64,000 bases of DNA from Methylopila turkensis. GTDB taxonomy: Bacteria; Pseudomonadota; Alphaproteobacteria; Rhizobiales; Methylopilaceae. Positions 1 through 8,018 of the stretch are shown piece after piece (the stretch's first letter is position 1; the number at the start of each line of letters is the position of its first letter). The position numbers and the translations under genes are program-made. The DNA lies in the NCBI RefSeq assembly GCF_027922325.1, contig NZ_BSFL01000003.1, positions 992,001-1,056,000 on the forward strand. Reading direction: 5' to 3'. The notes beneath the pieces are model-generated. The model saw nothing but the letters and a program-made list of their open reading frames with translations, made no database searches and was not told where the DNA came from.

Positions 1-108
1 CTCGAGCCGGGCCGCCGCGCGAAAGCCGAGGACGCGCTCCGGACGCTGTCCCGCGCGCCCGGGCTCTCGGCCGACGTCGGCGACATCGTCCGCCGCGCCC
101 TCGGCTGA
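1..108 (+). CDS. C-terminal fragment of an unidentified protein
   Basis: The window opens inside a reading frame that runs without interruption to a TGA at 106-108. It gives 35 residues ending in DIVRRALG. The fragment is charged and probably helical. It is too short to assign, although a RecX- or RuvA-like C-terminus could look like this. It points towards the PAS kinase and is separated from it by about 190 bases containing cell-cycle regulatory sites. Confidence 0.4.
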   Translation, partial: LEPGRRAKAEDALRTLSRAPGLSADVGDIVRRALG

Positions 109-129
109 AATTTGGGGCGCCGCCCAAGT

Positions 130-237
130 GATTCATTCGACTCCACTTTTCGGCCACGCGAAGAAAAGTATTTAATTGTACGTTAATTCGCACTGGACAG
201 TGCAGGCCGGTATTGATTCTAATAGCCAAGTCGAATC
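130..237. promoter_or_regulatory. Cluster of four CcrM (GANTC) methylation sites
   Basis: Four GANTC sites lie within 108 bases: GATTC at 130-134, GACTC at 139-143, GATTC at 215-219 and GAATC at 233-237. They flank the CtrA box at 172-186 in the leader of the PAS kinase gene. In Alphaproteobacteria, GANTC is methylated by CcrM and read by GcrA at cell-cycle promoters. The sites are seen directly; the regulation is inferred. Confidence 0.5.
172..186. promoter_or_regulatory. CtrA-box (TTAA-N7-TTAA) before the PAS kinase gene
   Basis: TTAA at 172-175 and TTAA at 183-186 are separated by exactly seven bases, matching the CtrA consensus TTAA-N7-TTAA(C). It lies 110 bases before the preferred kinase start at 296. 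It would fall inside the coding frame if the upstream ATG at 176 were used, which is another reason to prefer the later start. Confidence 0.6.
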
Positions 238-295
238 GGAACGTGGGGTTCTTCTCCGATCGACTTCAGCTCAAATCGGCCGGAAGGACACTGCG

Positions 296-2605
296 ATGGC
301 GCGCGCCAACGTGGCGGGAATGCCTGTGCGTAGCTTCGGCATCAAGAAGATCGCAGGGCCCCTGACCCGGTCGCGGTTCGGCCTCGACGACGCCGAACCC
401 GTTCTCCGCAGACTGATCCCGGCGCTGATCGTCGCTTTTCTCTGCGTCGTCGGCGCAGGAGCCTTGATGCAGGCGCTCGACAGCCGCGGCGACGCGCTGC
501 GGAGCGCGACCGACGAACTCGATCTGCTGGCGACGCTGGCGGCGCAGGAGCTGCCGCGCGTCAACGATCAGAACCGCGACGGCAAGCTCGGCGCCGACGT
601 CGCCGCCGCCCTGCCCCGCGCCACGACGGAGCGCGGCCGCAGGCTTTACGTCGCCGACGAGACCGGCCGCGTCTACGTCGCGCTCGGCGCGCCCGAAGGC
701 CAGCCGCCTTCGGATCTCGTGACGCTGCTCGGCGCGACCCAGCCGCTGACCACCTTCGGCGAACGCGCCGGCGTGATGAGCCTGACCCTGCCCGACGGCG
801 CGACGGCGCTCGCGACCGTCCGCAACCTGCCGTACGGCCGCCCCGGACAGATCGCGCTGGTGCAGAACGTCGACGCCGCGCTCGAAAGCTGGCGCACGGC
901 CACGCACGGCGCCGTCACGCTGTTCGCCTCCACCAGCCTCGTGCTCGCCCTACTTGGCGTCGCCTTCCACTGGCAGGCCGCCCGCGCCCGCGAGGGCGAG
1001 CGCGCCAACGCCCATGTCCGCCAGCAGGTCGACACGGCGCTGTCGCGCGGCCGCTCCGGCCTGTTCGACTGGGACGTCGCGCGCGGCCGCATCTTCTGGT
1101 CGCGCTCGCTGTTCGAGCTGCTCGGCTACACGCCGCGCGACGAGCTGGTCTCGTTCGGCGAGTTCAACGCGCTGATCCACCCCGACGACAGCGACTTCTA
1201 CGCGCTTGCCGACGAGATCGCCCGCGGCGTCACCACCTCGATCGACCGCATGTTCCGCATCCGCGACGCGCGCGGCGAATGGCTCTGGCTGAGGGCCCGC
1301 GCCGAACTGGTGCGCAACAAGGGCGAGGACGGTCCGCGCCTGATCGGCATCTGCGTCGACGTCACCGAGCAGAAGCGCCTCGCCGAGGGCGCAGCCACCG
1401 CCGACATGCGGCTGCGCGACGCGATCGAGACCATCTCCGAGGCCTTCGTGCTGTGGGACAGCGAGAACCGCCTGGTGATGTGCAACTCGAAGTTCCAGGA
1501 CCTCTACGAACTCGACGAGGGCGTCGTCGCGCCCGGCGCGGCGCGCGACGACATCATCGCGGCCGGCCGCCAGCCGGTGATCGTGACGCCGGTGAAGCCC
1601 GAAGGCCGCGTCGAGGAAGGCGCCCGCACCTACGACGCGCAGATCGAGGACGGCCGCTGGCTGCACATCAACGAGCGCCGCACCAAGGACGGCGGTTTCG
1701 TGTCGGTCGGCACCGACATCACCTCGCTCAAGCGGCAAGAAGAGCGGCTGATGGAGAGCGAGCGGGCGCTGATCGCCAACGTCGCCGACCTTCGAAAGTC
1801 GCGGCAGACGCTGGAGATCCAGGCGCAGCAGCTCGCCGACCTGGCCGAGAAGTACGCCGAGCAGAAGAGCGAGGCCGAGACCGCCTCCAAGGCCAAATCC
1901 GACTTCCTCGCCAACATCTCCCACGAGCTCCGCACGCCGCTCAACGCGATCATCGGCTTCTCCGAGATCATGGAGAGCGGCATGTTCGGCAATCTCGGAT
2001 CCGAGAAATACTACGAATACTGCCGCGACATCCGCGAGAGCGGCCAGCATCTGCTCGACGTCATCAACGACGTGCTCGACATGTCGAAGATCGAGGCCGG
2101 GCGCTTCGGCCTGTCGCGCGAGACTCTCGACATCGACAAGGTCGTGCTCGAAGCCATGCGCGTCATCACGCCCCGGGCCGAGGAGAAGTCGATCGCGCTG
2201 CGCGCCGAGGCGGCGACCGGCGTCACGGTCGAGGTCGACCGCCGCGCGCTCAAGCAGATCCTGCTCAACCTGCTCTCGAACGCGGTGAAGTTCACCCCGC
2301 CCGGCGGCCGCATCACCGTGCGCACCCGCGCCGTCGGCGGCGCGATGAACCTCTACATCGAGGACACCGGCATCGGCATCCCGAAGGAGGCGCTGCCGAA
2401 GCTCGGCCGTCCGTTCGAGCAGGTGGAAAGCCAGTTCTCGAAGAGCCACAAGGGCTCCGGCCTCGGCCTCGCGATCTCCCGCTCGCTCGCGGAACTGCAC
2501 GGCGGCGTCATGCGCATCCGCTCGACGGTCGGCGCCGGCACCGTGGTGCTGGTCCGCCTGCCCGTGCGGGCGGACGGCGAGATTCTCGAAGACAAGATCG
2601 CCTGA
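296..2605 (+). CDS. Membrane PAS-PAS sensor histidine kinase, PleC/PdhS-like
   Basis: This is a 769-residue membrane histidine kinase. I start it at ATG 296, preceded by AAGGA at a good distance. An in-frame ATG at 176 would add 40 residues of unlikely composition and run over a CtrA box. Hydrophobic segments at about residues 40-60 and 205-225 bracket a periplasmic loop. Two PAS domains follow (about 255-370 and 375-480), then a coiled coil and a HisKA domain with SHELRTPLNAIIGFSEIM (phospho-acceptor His about 543). The catalytic domain shows the N box LLNLLSNAVKF and the G boxes DTGIGIP and GSGLGLA. There is no receiver domain. The HisKA sequence resembles the PleC/PdhS/DivJ group that acts on DivK-type regulators, and the promoter carries cell-cycle sites. 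The exact orthologue is not certain. Confidence 0.88.
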   Translation: MARANVAGMPVRSFGIKKIAGPLTRSRFGLDDAEPVLRRLIPALIVAFLCVVGAGALMQALDSRGDALRSATDELDLLATLAAQELPRVNDQNRDGKLGADVAAALPRATTERGRRLYVADETGRVYVALGAPEGQPPSDLVTLLGATQPLTTFGERAGVMSLTLPDGATALATVRNLPYGRPGQIALVQNVDAALESWRTATHGAVTLFASTSLVLALLGVAFHWQAARAREGERANAHVRQQVDTALSRGRSGLFDWDVARGRIFWSRSLFELLGYTPRDELVSFGEFNALIHPDDSDFYALADEIARGVTTSIDRMFRIRDARGEWLWLRARAELVRNKGEDGPRLIGICVDVTEQKRLAEGAATADMRLRDAIETISEAFVLWDSENRLVMCNSKFQDLYELDEGVVAPGAARDDIIAAGRQPVIVTPVKPEGRVEEGARTYDAQIEDGRWLHINERRTKDGGFVSVGTDITSLKRQEERLMESERALIANVADLRKSRQTLEIQAQQLADLAEKYAEQKSEAETASKAKSDFLANISHELRTPLNAIIGFSEIMESGMFGNLGSEKYYEYCRDIRESGQHLLDVINDVLDMSKIEAGRFGLSRETLDIDKVVLEAMRVITPRAEEKSIALRAEAATGVTVEVDRRALKQILLNLLSNAVKFTPPGGRITVRTRAVGGAMNLYIEDTGIGIPKEALPKLGRPFEQVESQFSKSHKGSGLGLAISRSLAELHGGVMRIRSTVGAGTVVLVRLPVRADGEILEDKIA

Positions 2606-2610
2606 GACGA

Positions 2611-2632
2611 CGGCGGGTCGTTTCGCCCGCCG
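2611..2632. terminator. Hairpin between convergent PAS kinase and glnE genes
   Basis: A 7-bp GC stem (CGGCGGG / CCCGCCG) with an 8-base loop fills the 27-base gap between the two convergent stop codons. It could end both transcripts. There is no clear T-tract on either side. Confidence 0.4.
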
Positions 2633-5602
2633 CTACCGCAGCCCCGCCAGCACCCGCTTGAACGCCTGCCGCGCAGCCTTCTGCGTCTCCGCGAGCGTCG
2701 CCTCCAGCCGCTTGAAGTCGGGCTCGTGGGCGGTGCGGGCGAGCAGAAGCTTCAGCGCCGGAGGGGCCGACGCCGGGTCGAACGCCTCGCCGAGCGCGAG
2801 CCGCAGGATTTGCGTCAGGTCCTGCTGCAGCCGCGACGCGGCGATCAGCGGCTCATGGTCGTCCGCCGACAGCAGCCGCAGCCGACGCGCCCGGTCGAGC
2901 GCCGGGATCACCGCCGTGAACAGAACCTCCGGCCTCTTAGCGGCGTGGGCGAGCTGCAACGCCTGCACCGCGAATTCGACGTCCACCAACCCGCCCGGCG
3001 CATGCTTGAGGTTCCAGATCCCGCCGCCGCCCTTCTCCTTGTCGAGCAGCGCGCGCATCGCCTTCACGTCGGCGGCCACGCGGGCGCGGTCGTGGGGGGC
3101 GCACAGCACCTTGCCGATGGCGCGGCCGACGGTGCGGCGGAACGCCTTCCCGCCCGCCACCACGCGGGCGCGGGTCAGCGCCATGTGCTCCCAGGTCTCG
3201 GCCTCGTCGGCCTGATAGAGCTCGAAGGCCTTTAGCCGGGTCGCGAGCGGGCCGGCGCGGCCTGAAGGCCGGAGCCGCACGTCGACGTCGTAAAGCACCC
3301 CCTCGCCCGTCGGCGCAGACAGCGCCGCGAGCAGCCGCTGCGTCAGGCGTGCGTAATACTGGCTCGGCGCCAGCGGGCGAGGGCCGTCGCTGTCAGGCGC
3401 GGAGTCCGGATGGTCGTAAAGCAGGATGATGTCGAGGTCCGACGCCGCCGTCATCTCCTCGCCGCCGAGCTTCCCGAGCGCGACCACCGCCGCCGCGCCC
3501 CCGGGAACCCGGCCGTGGGCCTTACGGAGCTCGCGCTCCACGCACTCGAACAGGGCGCGGATCAGCGCGTCGGCGATATGGGTGAAGACGCCGCCGGCCT
3601 GGTCCGCCCCGACCGCGCCGGCGGCGACGCGCAGCGACACCAGCGTCTTGAGCTCCTGACCGACGATGCGCGCCCGGTCGAGCGCGTCCTCGTAGGAGGC
3701 GGCCTGATCGAGCGCCTGCGCCACGCGCTCCTCAATCTCGACCGCGTCCGGCAGGTGGCCGAAGAAGGCGGGATCGAGCAGCGCGTCGAGTACGCGCGGA
3801 CGGCGCGCCAGCGTTTCCCCGAGCTTCGGCGCCGCGCCGAGCACGTCGGCGAGCAGCGACAGCACCTGCGGATTGGCGCGGATCAGAGCCAGAAGCGCGA
3901 CGCCGGACCGCGTACGCTCCAGCGCCTTGTCGAAGCCGAACAGCGCCTCGTCCGGCCGGCCCGAGGCGGCGAAGGCGGTCAGCAGCGCAGGCACCAGCTC
4001 GGTCAGAAGCTCGCGCGCGCGAGAACTTCGCATGGAAGGGTAGCGCCCGTGATGCCAGCCGCGGACGATCGCGGAGACCGACGCCGGCTCGCGGTAGCCA
4101 AGCGCGGCCATGGTCGCAAGCGTCGCGGGATCGTCGGCTTCGCCCGTGAACACCAGGTCGCCGACGTCGGAGGCGAGCGGCGGCGCGTCCTCGAACAGCC
4201 GCGCGTAGTGCCTCCGCACCAGTTCGAGCCGCCGCGTCAGCGCGTCCGCGAAGGCCGCCCGGCCGTCGAAGCCGCAGAAATGCGCGAACGCTCCGAGGTC
4301 CTTAGGGTCGTCGGGCAGCGAGTGGGTCTGCGCGTCATCGCGCATCTGCAGCCGATGCTCGATCGTGCGCAGGAAGCCGTAGGCCTCGGTCAGCTCGTCG
4401 CGGGCGCGCGTGGTGATCCATCCAGCGGCGGCGAGCCGGGCGAGGCCCTGCACGGTGCCGCGCACTCTTAAGTCGGGATCTCGTCCCCCGGCCACAAGCT
4501 GCTGGGTCTGAACGAAAAATTCAATCTCGCGGATGCCGCCGCGGCCGAGCTTGAGATTGTGGCCCTCGACCGCGATCTCGCCATGGCCCTTGTGCGCGTG
4601 GATCTGGCGCTTCATCGCGTGGATGTCCGAGATCGCCGCGTGGTCGAGCGAACGGCGCCAGACGAAGGGGCGCAATTCGGAGAGAAACGCGTCGCCCGCC
4701 AACGCATCGCCGGCGACGACGCGGGCCTTGATCATGGCCGCGCGCTCCCAGTTCTGCCCGACCGTCTCGTAGTAGAGCATCGCGGCGTCACGGGAGAGCG
4801 CGACCGGCGTCGCGCCGGGATCGGGCCGCAGGCGCAGGTCGACGCGCGCGACGTAACCGTCGGCGGTGCGCTCCTGCAGCAGCTTCACGAGCGTCTGCGT
4901 CACGCGCGCGAACGTCTGCGTCGCTTCCGAAGGCTCGGCCAGCGGCGCGACCTGCGCATCGTAGAAAATGACGAGATCGACGTCGGAGGAATAGTTCAGC
5001 TCGCCTGCGCCGAGCTTTCCCATGGCCAGCACGAACAGTCCCGAACCCGTCTCGGGATCGGCAGTATCGGGCAGCGCGATCCGGCCGGCCTGATGCGCCT
5101 CGGCCAGCGCGAAGCGGAGCGCCGCGCGGATGGCGGCGTCGGCGAAGCTCGACAGGGCGGACGTCACCTCCGCCGCCCCCCAGACGCCGCCGATGTCGGC
5201 GAGCGCGGCCAGCAGCGCGAGTTCGGCGCGGGACCGGCGCAGCAGCGCCATGAGCGCCGCGCGGTCGCCGAGGGGCGCGGCGGCGACGACGTCGAGCAGC
5301 TCCGCCAGGCGCGCCTCCGGCTCGCGCTCGAACAGCTCGACCGCGCGGGCCGGCTGACGCTCGATCAGGCTCCACAGGAAGGACGACCCGTCCGCGACCG
5401 CCTCAAGCAGCTGGCGGAGCTCAGGCCGCTCGGCGAGAGCCGCGATCTCGGGCGCCTCCGCGCCGAGATCGTCGACCTTCCGGCGCGCGGCCTTCCTGTC
5501 GGCGGGCGTCGCAGACGACCGGACGCGCACGGCGAGCGCGCGCGTATCCTGCTCCTGCGCCGCCGCGGCCGCTTGTCGTGCGGTCGTGTTGCGAGCGGTC
5601 AT
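2633..5602 (-). CDS. glnE: Bifunctional glutamine synthetase adenylyltransferase / adenylyl-removing enzyme
   Basis: GlnE attaches AMP to, and phosphorolytically removes it from, class I glutamine synthetase under PII control. The 989-residue protein has both nucleotidyltransferase halves. The N-terminal deadenylylase carries GKLGAGELNYSSDVDLVIFYD-type residues near 195-215. The C-terminal adenylylase carries GKLGGEEMTAASDLDIILLYD-type residues near 705-725. The metal-binding acidic pair is kept in both. The length is normal for the family. The start at 5602 follows GGAGG at good spacing. It is convergent with the PAS kinase. Type II glutamine synthetase, encoded at 50.8 kb, is not adenylylated, so GlnE must act on a GSI encoded outside this window. 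Confidence 0.95.
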   Translation of the reverse strand: MTARNTTARQAAAAAQEQDTRALAVRVRSSATPADRKAARRKVDDLGAEAPEIAALAERPELRQLLEAVADGSSFLWSLIERQPARAVELFEREPEARLAELLDVVAAAPLGDRAALMALLRRSRAELALLAALADIGGVWGAAEVTSALSSFADAAIRAALRFALAEAHQAGRIALPDTADPETGSGLFVLAMGKLGAGELNYSSDVDLVIFYDAQVAPLAEPSEATQTFARVTQTLVKLLQERTADGYVARVDLRLRPDPGATPVALSRDAAMLYYETVGQNWERAAMIKARVVAGDALAGDAFLSELRPFVWRRSLDHAAISDIHAMKRQIHAHKGHGEIAVEGHNLKLGRGGIREIEFFVQTQQLVAGGRDPDLRVRGTVQGLARLAAAGWITTRARDELTEAYGFLRTIEHRLQMRDDAQTHSLPDDPKDLGAFAHFCGFDGRAAFADALTRRLELVRRHYARLFEDAPPLASDVGDLVFTGEADDPATLATMAALGYREPASVSAIVRGWHHGRYPSMRSSRARELLTELVPALLTAFAASGRPDEALFGFDKALERTRSGVALLALIRANPQVLSLLADVLGAAPKLGETLARRPRVLDALLDPAFFGHLPDAVEIEERVAQALDQAASYEDALDRARIVGQELKTLVSLRVAAGAVGADQAGGVFTHIADALIRALFECVERELRKAHGRVPGGAAAVVALGKLGGEEMTAASDLDIILLYDHPDSAPDSDGPRPLAPSQYYARLTQRLLAALSAPTGEGVLYDVDVRLRPSGRAGPLATRLKAFELYQADEAETWEHMALTRARVVAGGKAFRRTVGRAIGKVLCAPHDRARVAADVKAMRALLDKEKGGGGIWNLKHAPGGLVDVEFAVQALQLAHAAKRPEVLFTAVIPALDRARRLRLLSADDHEPLIAASRLQQDLTQILRLALGEAFDPASAPPALKLLLARTAHEPDFKRLEATLAETQKAARQAFKRVLAGLR

Positions 5603-5680
5603 GGACGTTTCCTCCGCCCGACGTTGTAAGCGTCCGGGCGGCCGGCCCCAAGCTCCAATGACGGCTGGTGCGGCGCTCCG

Positions 5681-7117
5681 CTACACCGCCCTCGCGCCGC
5701 GCGGCGGCGCGAGGGCGGGCGTAGAGGGCTCAGGCAGCGCCGCCGGGGTGAGAGGCAAAGCCAGCACCGCGCGGAGTCCTGGGGCGTTGTCCTCGAGCGT
5801 CAGAGTCCCTCCGTGCAGGCGGGCGACGGCGGCGACGAGCGCCAGACCGAGGCCCGAGCCCGGACGTGAGCGGCTGCTGTCGAGCCGCACGAAGCGCTCC
5901 AGCGCGCGGGCGCGGTCGGCCTCCGGAACGCCGGGCCCGCGGTCGGCGACGACGAGCCGCGCGCCGTCTTCGTCCGTGGTCGCCGAAACCGCGACCTCGC
6001 CGCCGGCCGCCGCGGCGTAGTTCAGCGCGTTCTCGATGAGGTTGGCGACCGCCTGTCCGATGAGCTCGCGGCTGCCGAGCAGCCGGATCGGCGTCGGCGC
6101 GTTCACGGTGAGCCGCGCGCCGCGCTCCTCTGCGAGCGGTTCGTAGAGCTCGGCCACGCTCTCGGCGATGTCGGCGAGGTCGACCGGAACCAGCTGGTCG
6201 CGCCCGCCTCCGGACTCGGCCCGCGCGATCAGCAGCAGCGCGTTGAAGATGCCGAGCATGGCGTCGGCGTCGGCGATGATCTGCTCGACCGACGCCTGCC
6301 ACTCGTCCTCGTCGCTCGCCGTGCGCAGGGCGGTCTCCGCGCGGTTTCGCAGCCGCGTCAGCGGCGTCTTGAGGTCGTGGGCGATGTTGTCGGAAACCTC
6401 CTTCAGGCCCGCCATCAGCTCGTTGATGCGGTCGAGCATCGCGTTGGTGGCCTGCGCCAGCCGGTCGAACTCGTCGTCCGAGCCCGTCACGGCGAGACGC
6501 CCGGACAGGTCGCCCGCCATGATGGTGCGGGCGGTTTCGGTCATGGCGTCGATGCGCCCGAGCACCCGCTTCGCCACGAACACGCCGCCGGCGAGGCCGA
6601 GCACGACGACCAGCGCCAGCGACCATTGCACGGCGTTGGAGATCACCGCGGACAGCCGCTCGCGCTCCTCGGTGTCGCGCCCGACCAGCAGCCGGTAGCC
6701 GCCCGGAAGCACGAACACGCGCACGACCGCGGGATAGGGCGCCGCCGCGGTCTCGCCCGCCCGCTGGTACGGCAGCTCGCGCTCGCCGGCTTCGGCGAGC
6801 GAGGCGTCCGGCAGCCCGGAGACGTTCCCGGCCAGCACTTCGCCGGTCATGGTGGTGACGAGGTAGATCGAGCCGCCGGAGCGGTTGGAGCGCTCCTCGA
6901 CGATCGCGACCAGACGCCGGATGCCGCCCTGCCGGTACTGCTCGGCGAGCCCGGTGATCTCGGCGTTGACGGTGGCGTTGAGCTGGCCGGCGATCAGGGC
7001 GTTGGCGTGCCAGGAGACGTAGATCAGGACGACGACGGACAGGGTCGCGAACACGACGAGATAGGCGAGCGCGAGCTTGAACGCGGTTGTGCGGAGAAGC
7101 TTACCGAGCGCCGTCAC
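5681..7117 (-). CDS. OmpR-partner sensor histidine kinase (HAMP type)
   Basis: A 478-residue inner-membrane kinase. An N-terminal membrane segment (about residues 12-35), a periplasmic sensor of about 130 residues and a second membrane segment lead into a HAMP region. The HisKA box IAHDLKTPLTRLRNR has its His at about 247. The ATPase G boxes include ADRGPGVP and GSGLGLALV. Its start overlaps the response-regulator gene by 17 bases, so the two form one operon in the order regulator then kinase. DegP lies just upstream on the same strand. In rhizobia, a degP-regulator-kinase-glnE order is common (FeuPQ-like), which suggests envelope stress sensing. The signal is not known. Confidence 0.9.
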   Translation of the reverse strand: MTALGKLLRTTAFKLALAYLVVFATLSVVVLIYVSWHANALIAGQLNATVNAEITGLAEQYRQGGIRRLVAIVEERSNRSGGSIYLVTTMTGEVLAGNVSGLPDASLAEAGERELPYQRAGETAAAPYPAVVRVFVLPGGYRLLVGRDTEERERLSAVISNAVQWSLALVVVLGLAGGVFVAKRVLGRIDAMTETARTIMAGDLSGRLAVTGSDDEFDRLAQATNAMLDRINELMAGLKEVSDNIAHDLKTPLTRLRNRAETALRTASDEDEWQASVEQIIADADAMLGIFNALLLIARAESGGGRDQLVPVDLADIAESVAELYEPLAEERGARLTVNAPTPIRLLGSRELIGQAVANLIENALNYAAAAGGEVAVSATTDEDGARLVVADRGPGVPEADRARALERFVRLDSSRSRPGSGLGLALVAAVARLHGGTLTLEDNAPGLRAVLALPLTPAALPEPSTPALAPPRGARAV

Positions 7118-7817
7118 GGATCAGATATCCGGCGCCGCGCACGGTGTGCAGCAGCGGCTTGTCGAATCCCTTGTCGATCTTCGACCGAAGCCGCGAGACA
7201 TGGACGTCGATGACGTTGGTCTGCGGGTCGAAGTGGTAGTCCCAAACGTTCTCCAGCAGCATGGTGCGGGTCACCACCTGGCCGGCGTTGCGCATCAAAT
7301 ATTCAAGCAACCGGAACTCGCGCGGCTGCAGCACGATCTCCTGCCCGGCGCGGCTGCAGGTGTGAGACAGGCGGTCGATCTCGAGGTCCGCCACGCGATA
7401 GACCGTATCGCCGGCGCTGGCCTGGCCGCGACGGGCGAGAGTCTCGACGCGGGCGAGCAACTCGGCGAAGGCGTAGGGCTTGGTGAGATAGTCGTCGCCG
7501 CCGGCGCGCAGGCCCTGCACGCGGTCGTCCACATGGCCGAGCGCGGACAGTATCAGCACCGGCGTGGTCGCGCCCTCCGCCCTCAGCCGGCCGATCAGGC
7601 TCAGCCCGTCGAGCTTGGGAAGCATGCGGTCGACAACCAGCACGTCATAGGAGCCGGAGGTCGCGAACTCGTAGCCCTCGGCGCCGTCGGCGGCGTGGTC
7701 GGCCACGTGCCCGGCCTCGCTCAGGGCCTTCACCATGTAGGCCGCGGCCTCGCGGTCATCCTCGACGATCAGCAGCTTCATGGACGAGGTCATGGCGCGC
7801 CTCCCGCGCAGCCGCAA
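7101..7817 (-). CDS. OmpR/PhoB-family response regulator
   Basis: 238 residues: a receiver domain with the phospho-acceptor Asp in VLVVDRMLP and the conserved Lys in LTKPYAFAELLAR, followed by a winged-helix DNA-binding domain (EFRLLEYLMRNAGQVVTRTMLL, then VHVSRLRSKID). The first ATG gives a short extra N-terminus. The ATG at 7781 (MKLLIVEDD) is the family-typical start and may be the true one. The 3' end overlaps the partner kinase. It is separated from the upstream degP by about 200 bases with two strong hairpins. Confidence 0.92.
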   Translation of the reverse strand: MRLRGRRAMTSSMKLLIVEDDREAAAYMVKALSEAGHVADHAADGAEGYEFATSGSYDVLVVDRMLPKLDGLSLIGRLRAEGATTPVLILSALGHVDDRVQGLRAGGDDYLTKPYAFAELLARVETLARRGQASAGDTVYRVADLEIDRLSHTCSRAGQEIVLQPREFRLLEYLMRNAGQVVTRTMLLENVWDYHFDPQTNVIDVHVSRLRSKIDKGFDKPLLHTVRGAGYLIRDGAR

Positions 7818-7869
7818 GCGGATTGAGCGCCGCGGCGGCGCCCGCGGGCTTCAGGCGGGAAGAGACGAC

Positions 7870-8003
7870 CTTCCGGAGTCGAGGGACGAAGCTCCGGAAG
7901 GCCGCTGGAGGTGGCGAAGCGGCAGGGCGCTGAAGGGGGAACAGCGGCCCGCCGCCCGCATCACGGTCCCGGGCGTGGTTCGGGTGCCACGGACGCCCGG
8001 GAC
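7870..8003. terminator. Two inverted repeats downstream of degP
   Basis: CTTCCGGAG at 7870-7878 pairs with CTCCGGAAG at 7892-7900. GTCCCGGGCGT at 7966-7976 pairs with ACGCCCGGGAC at 7993-8003. Both lie between the degP stop and the response-regulator start. The second is the likely degP terminator or attenuator; no T-run follows it. Confidence 0.45.
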
Positions 8004-8018
8004 GTGGCGACCGCGGCG

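Noticed and set aside
176..295. An upstream ATG at 176 as start of the PAS kinase
   Set aside because: It has no ribosome site and the CtrA box falls inside it; ATG 296 has AAGGA at the right distance.
950..2500. A 516-codon minus-strand frame
   Set aside because: Antisense to the PAS kinase; composition is typical of shadow frames in GC-rich DNA.
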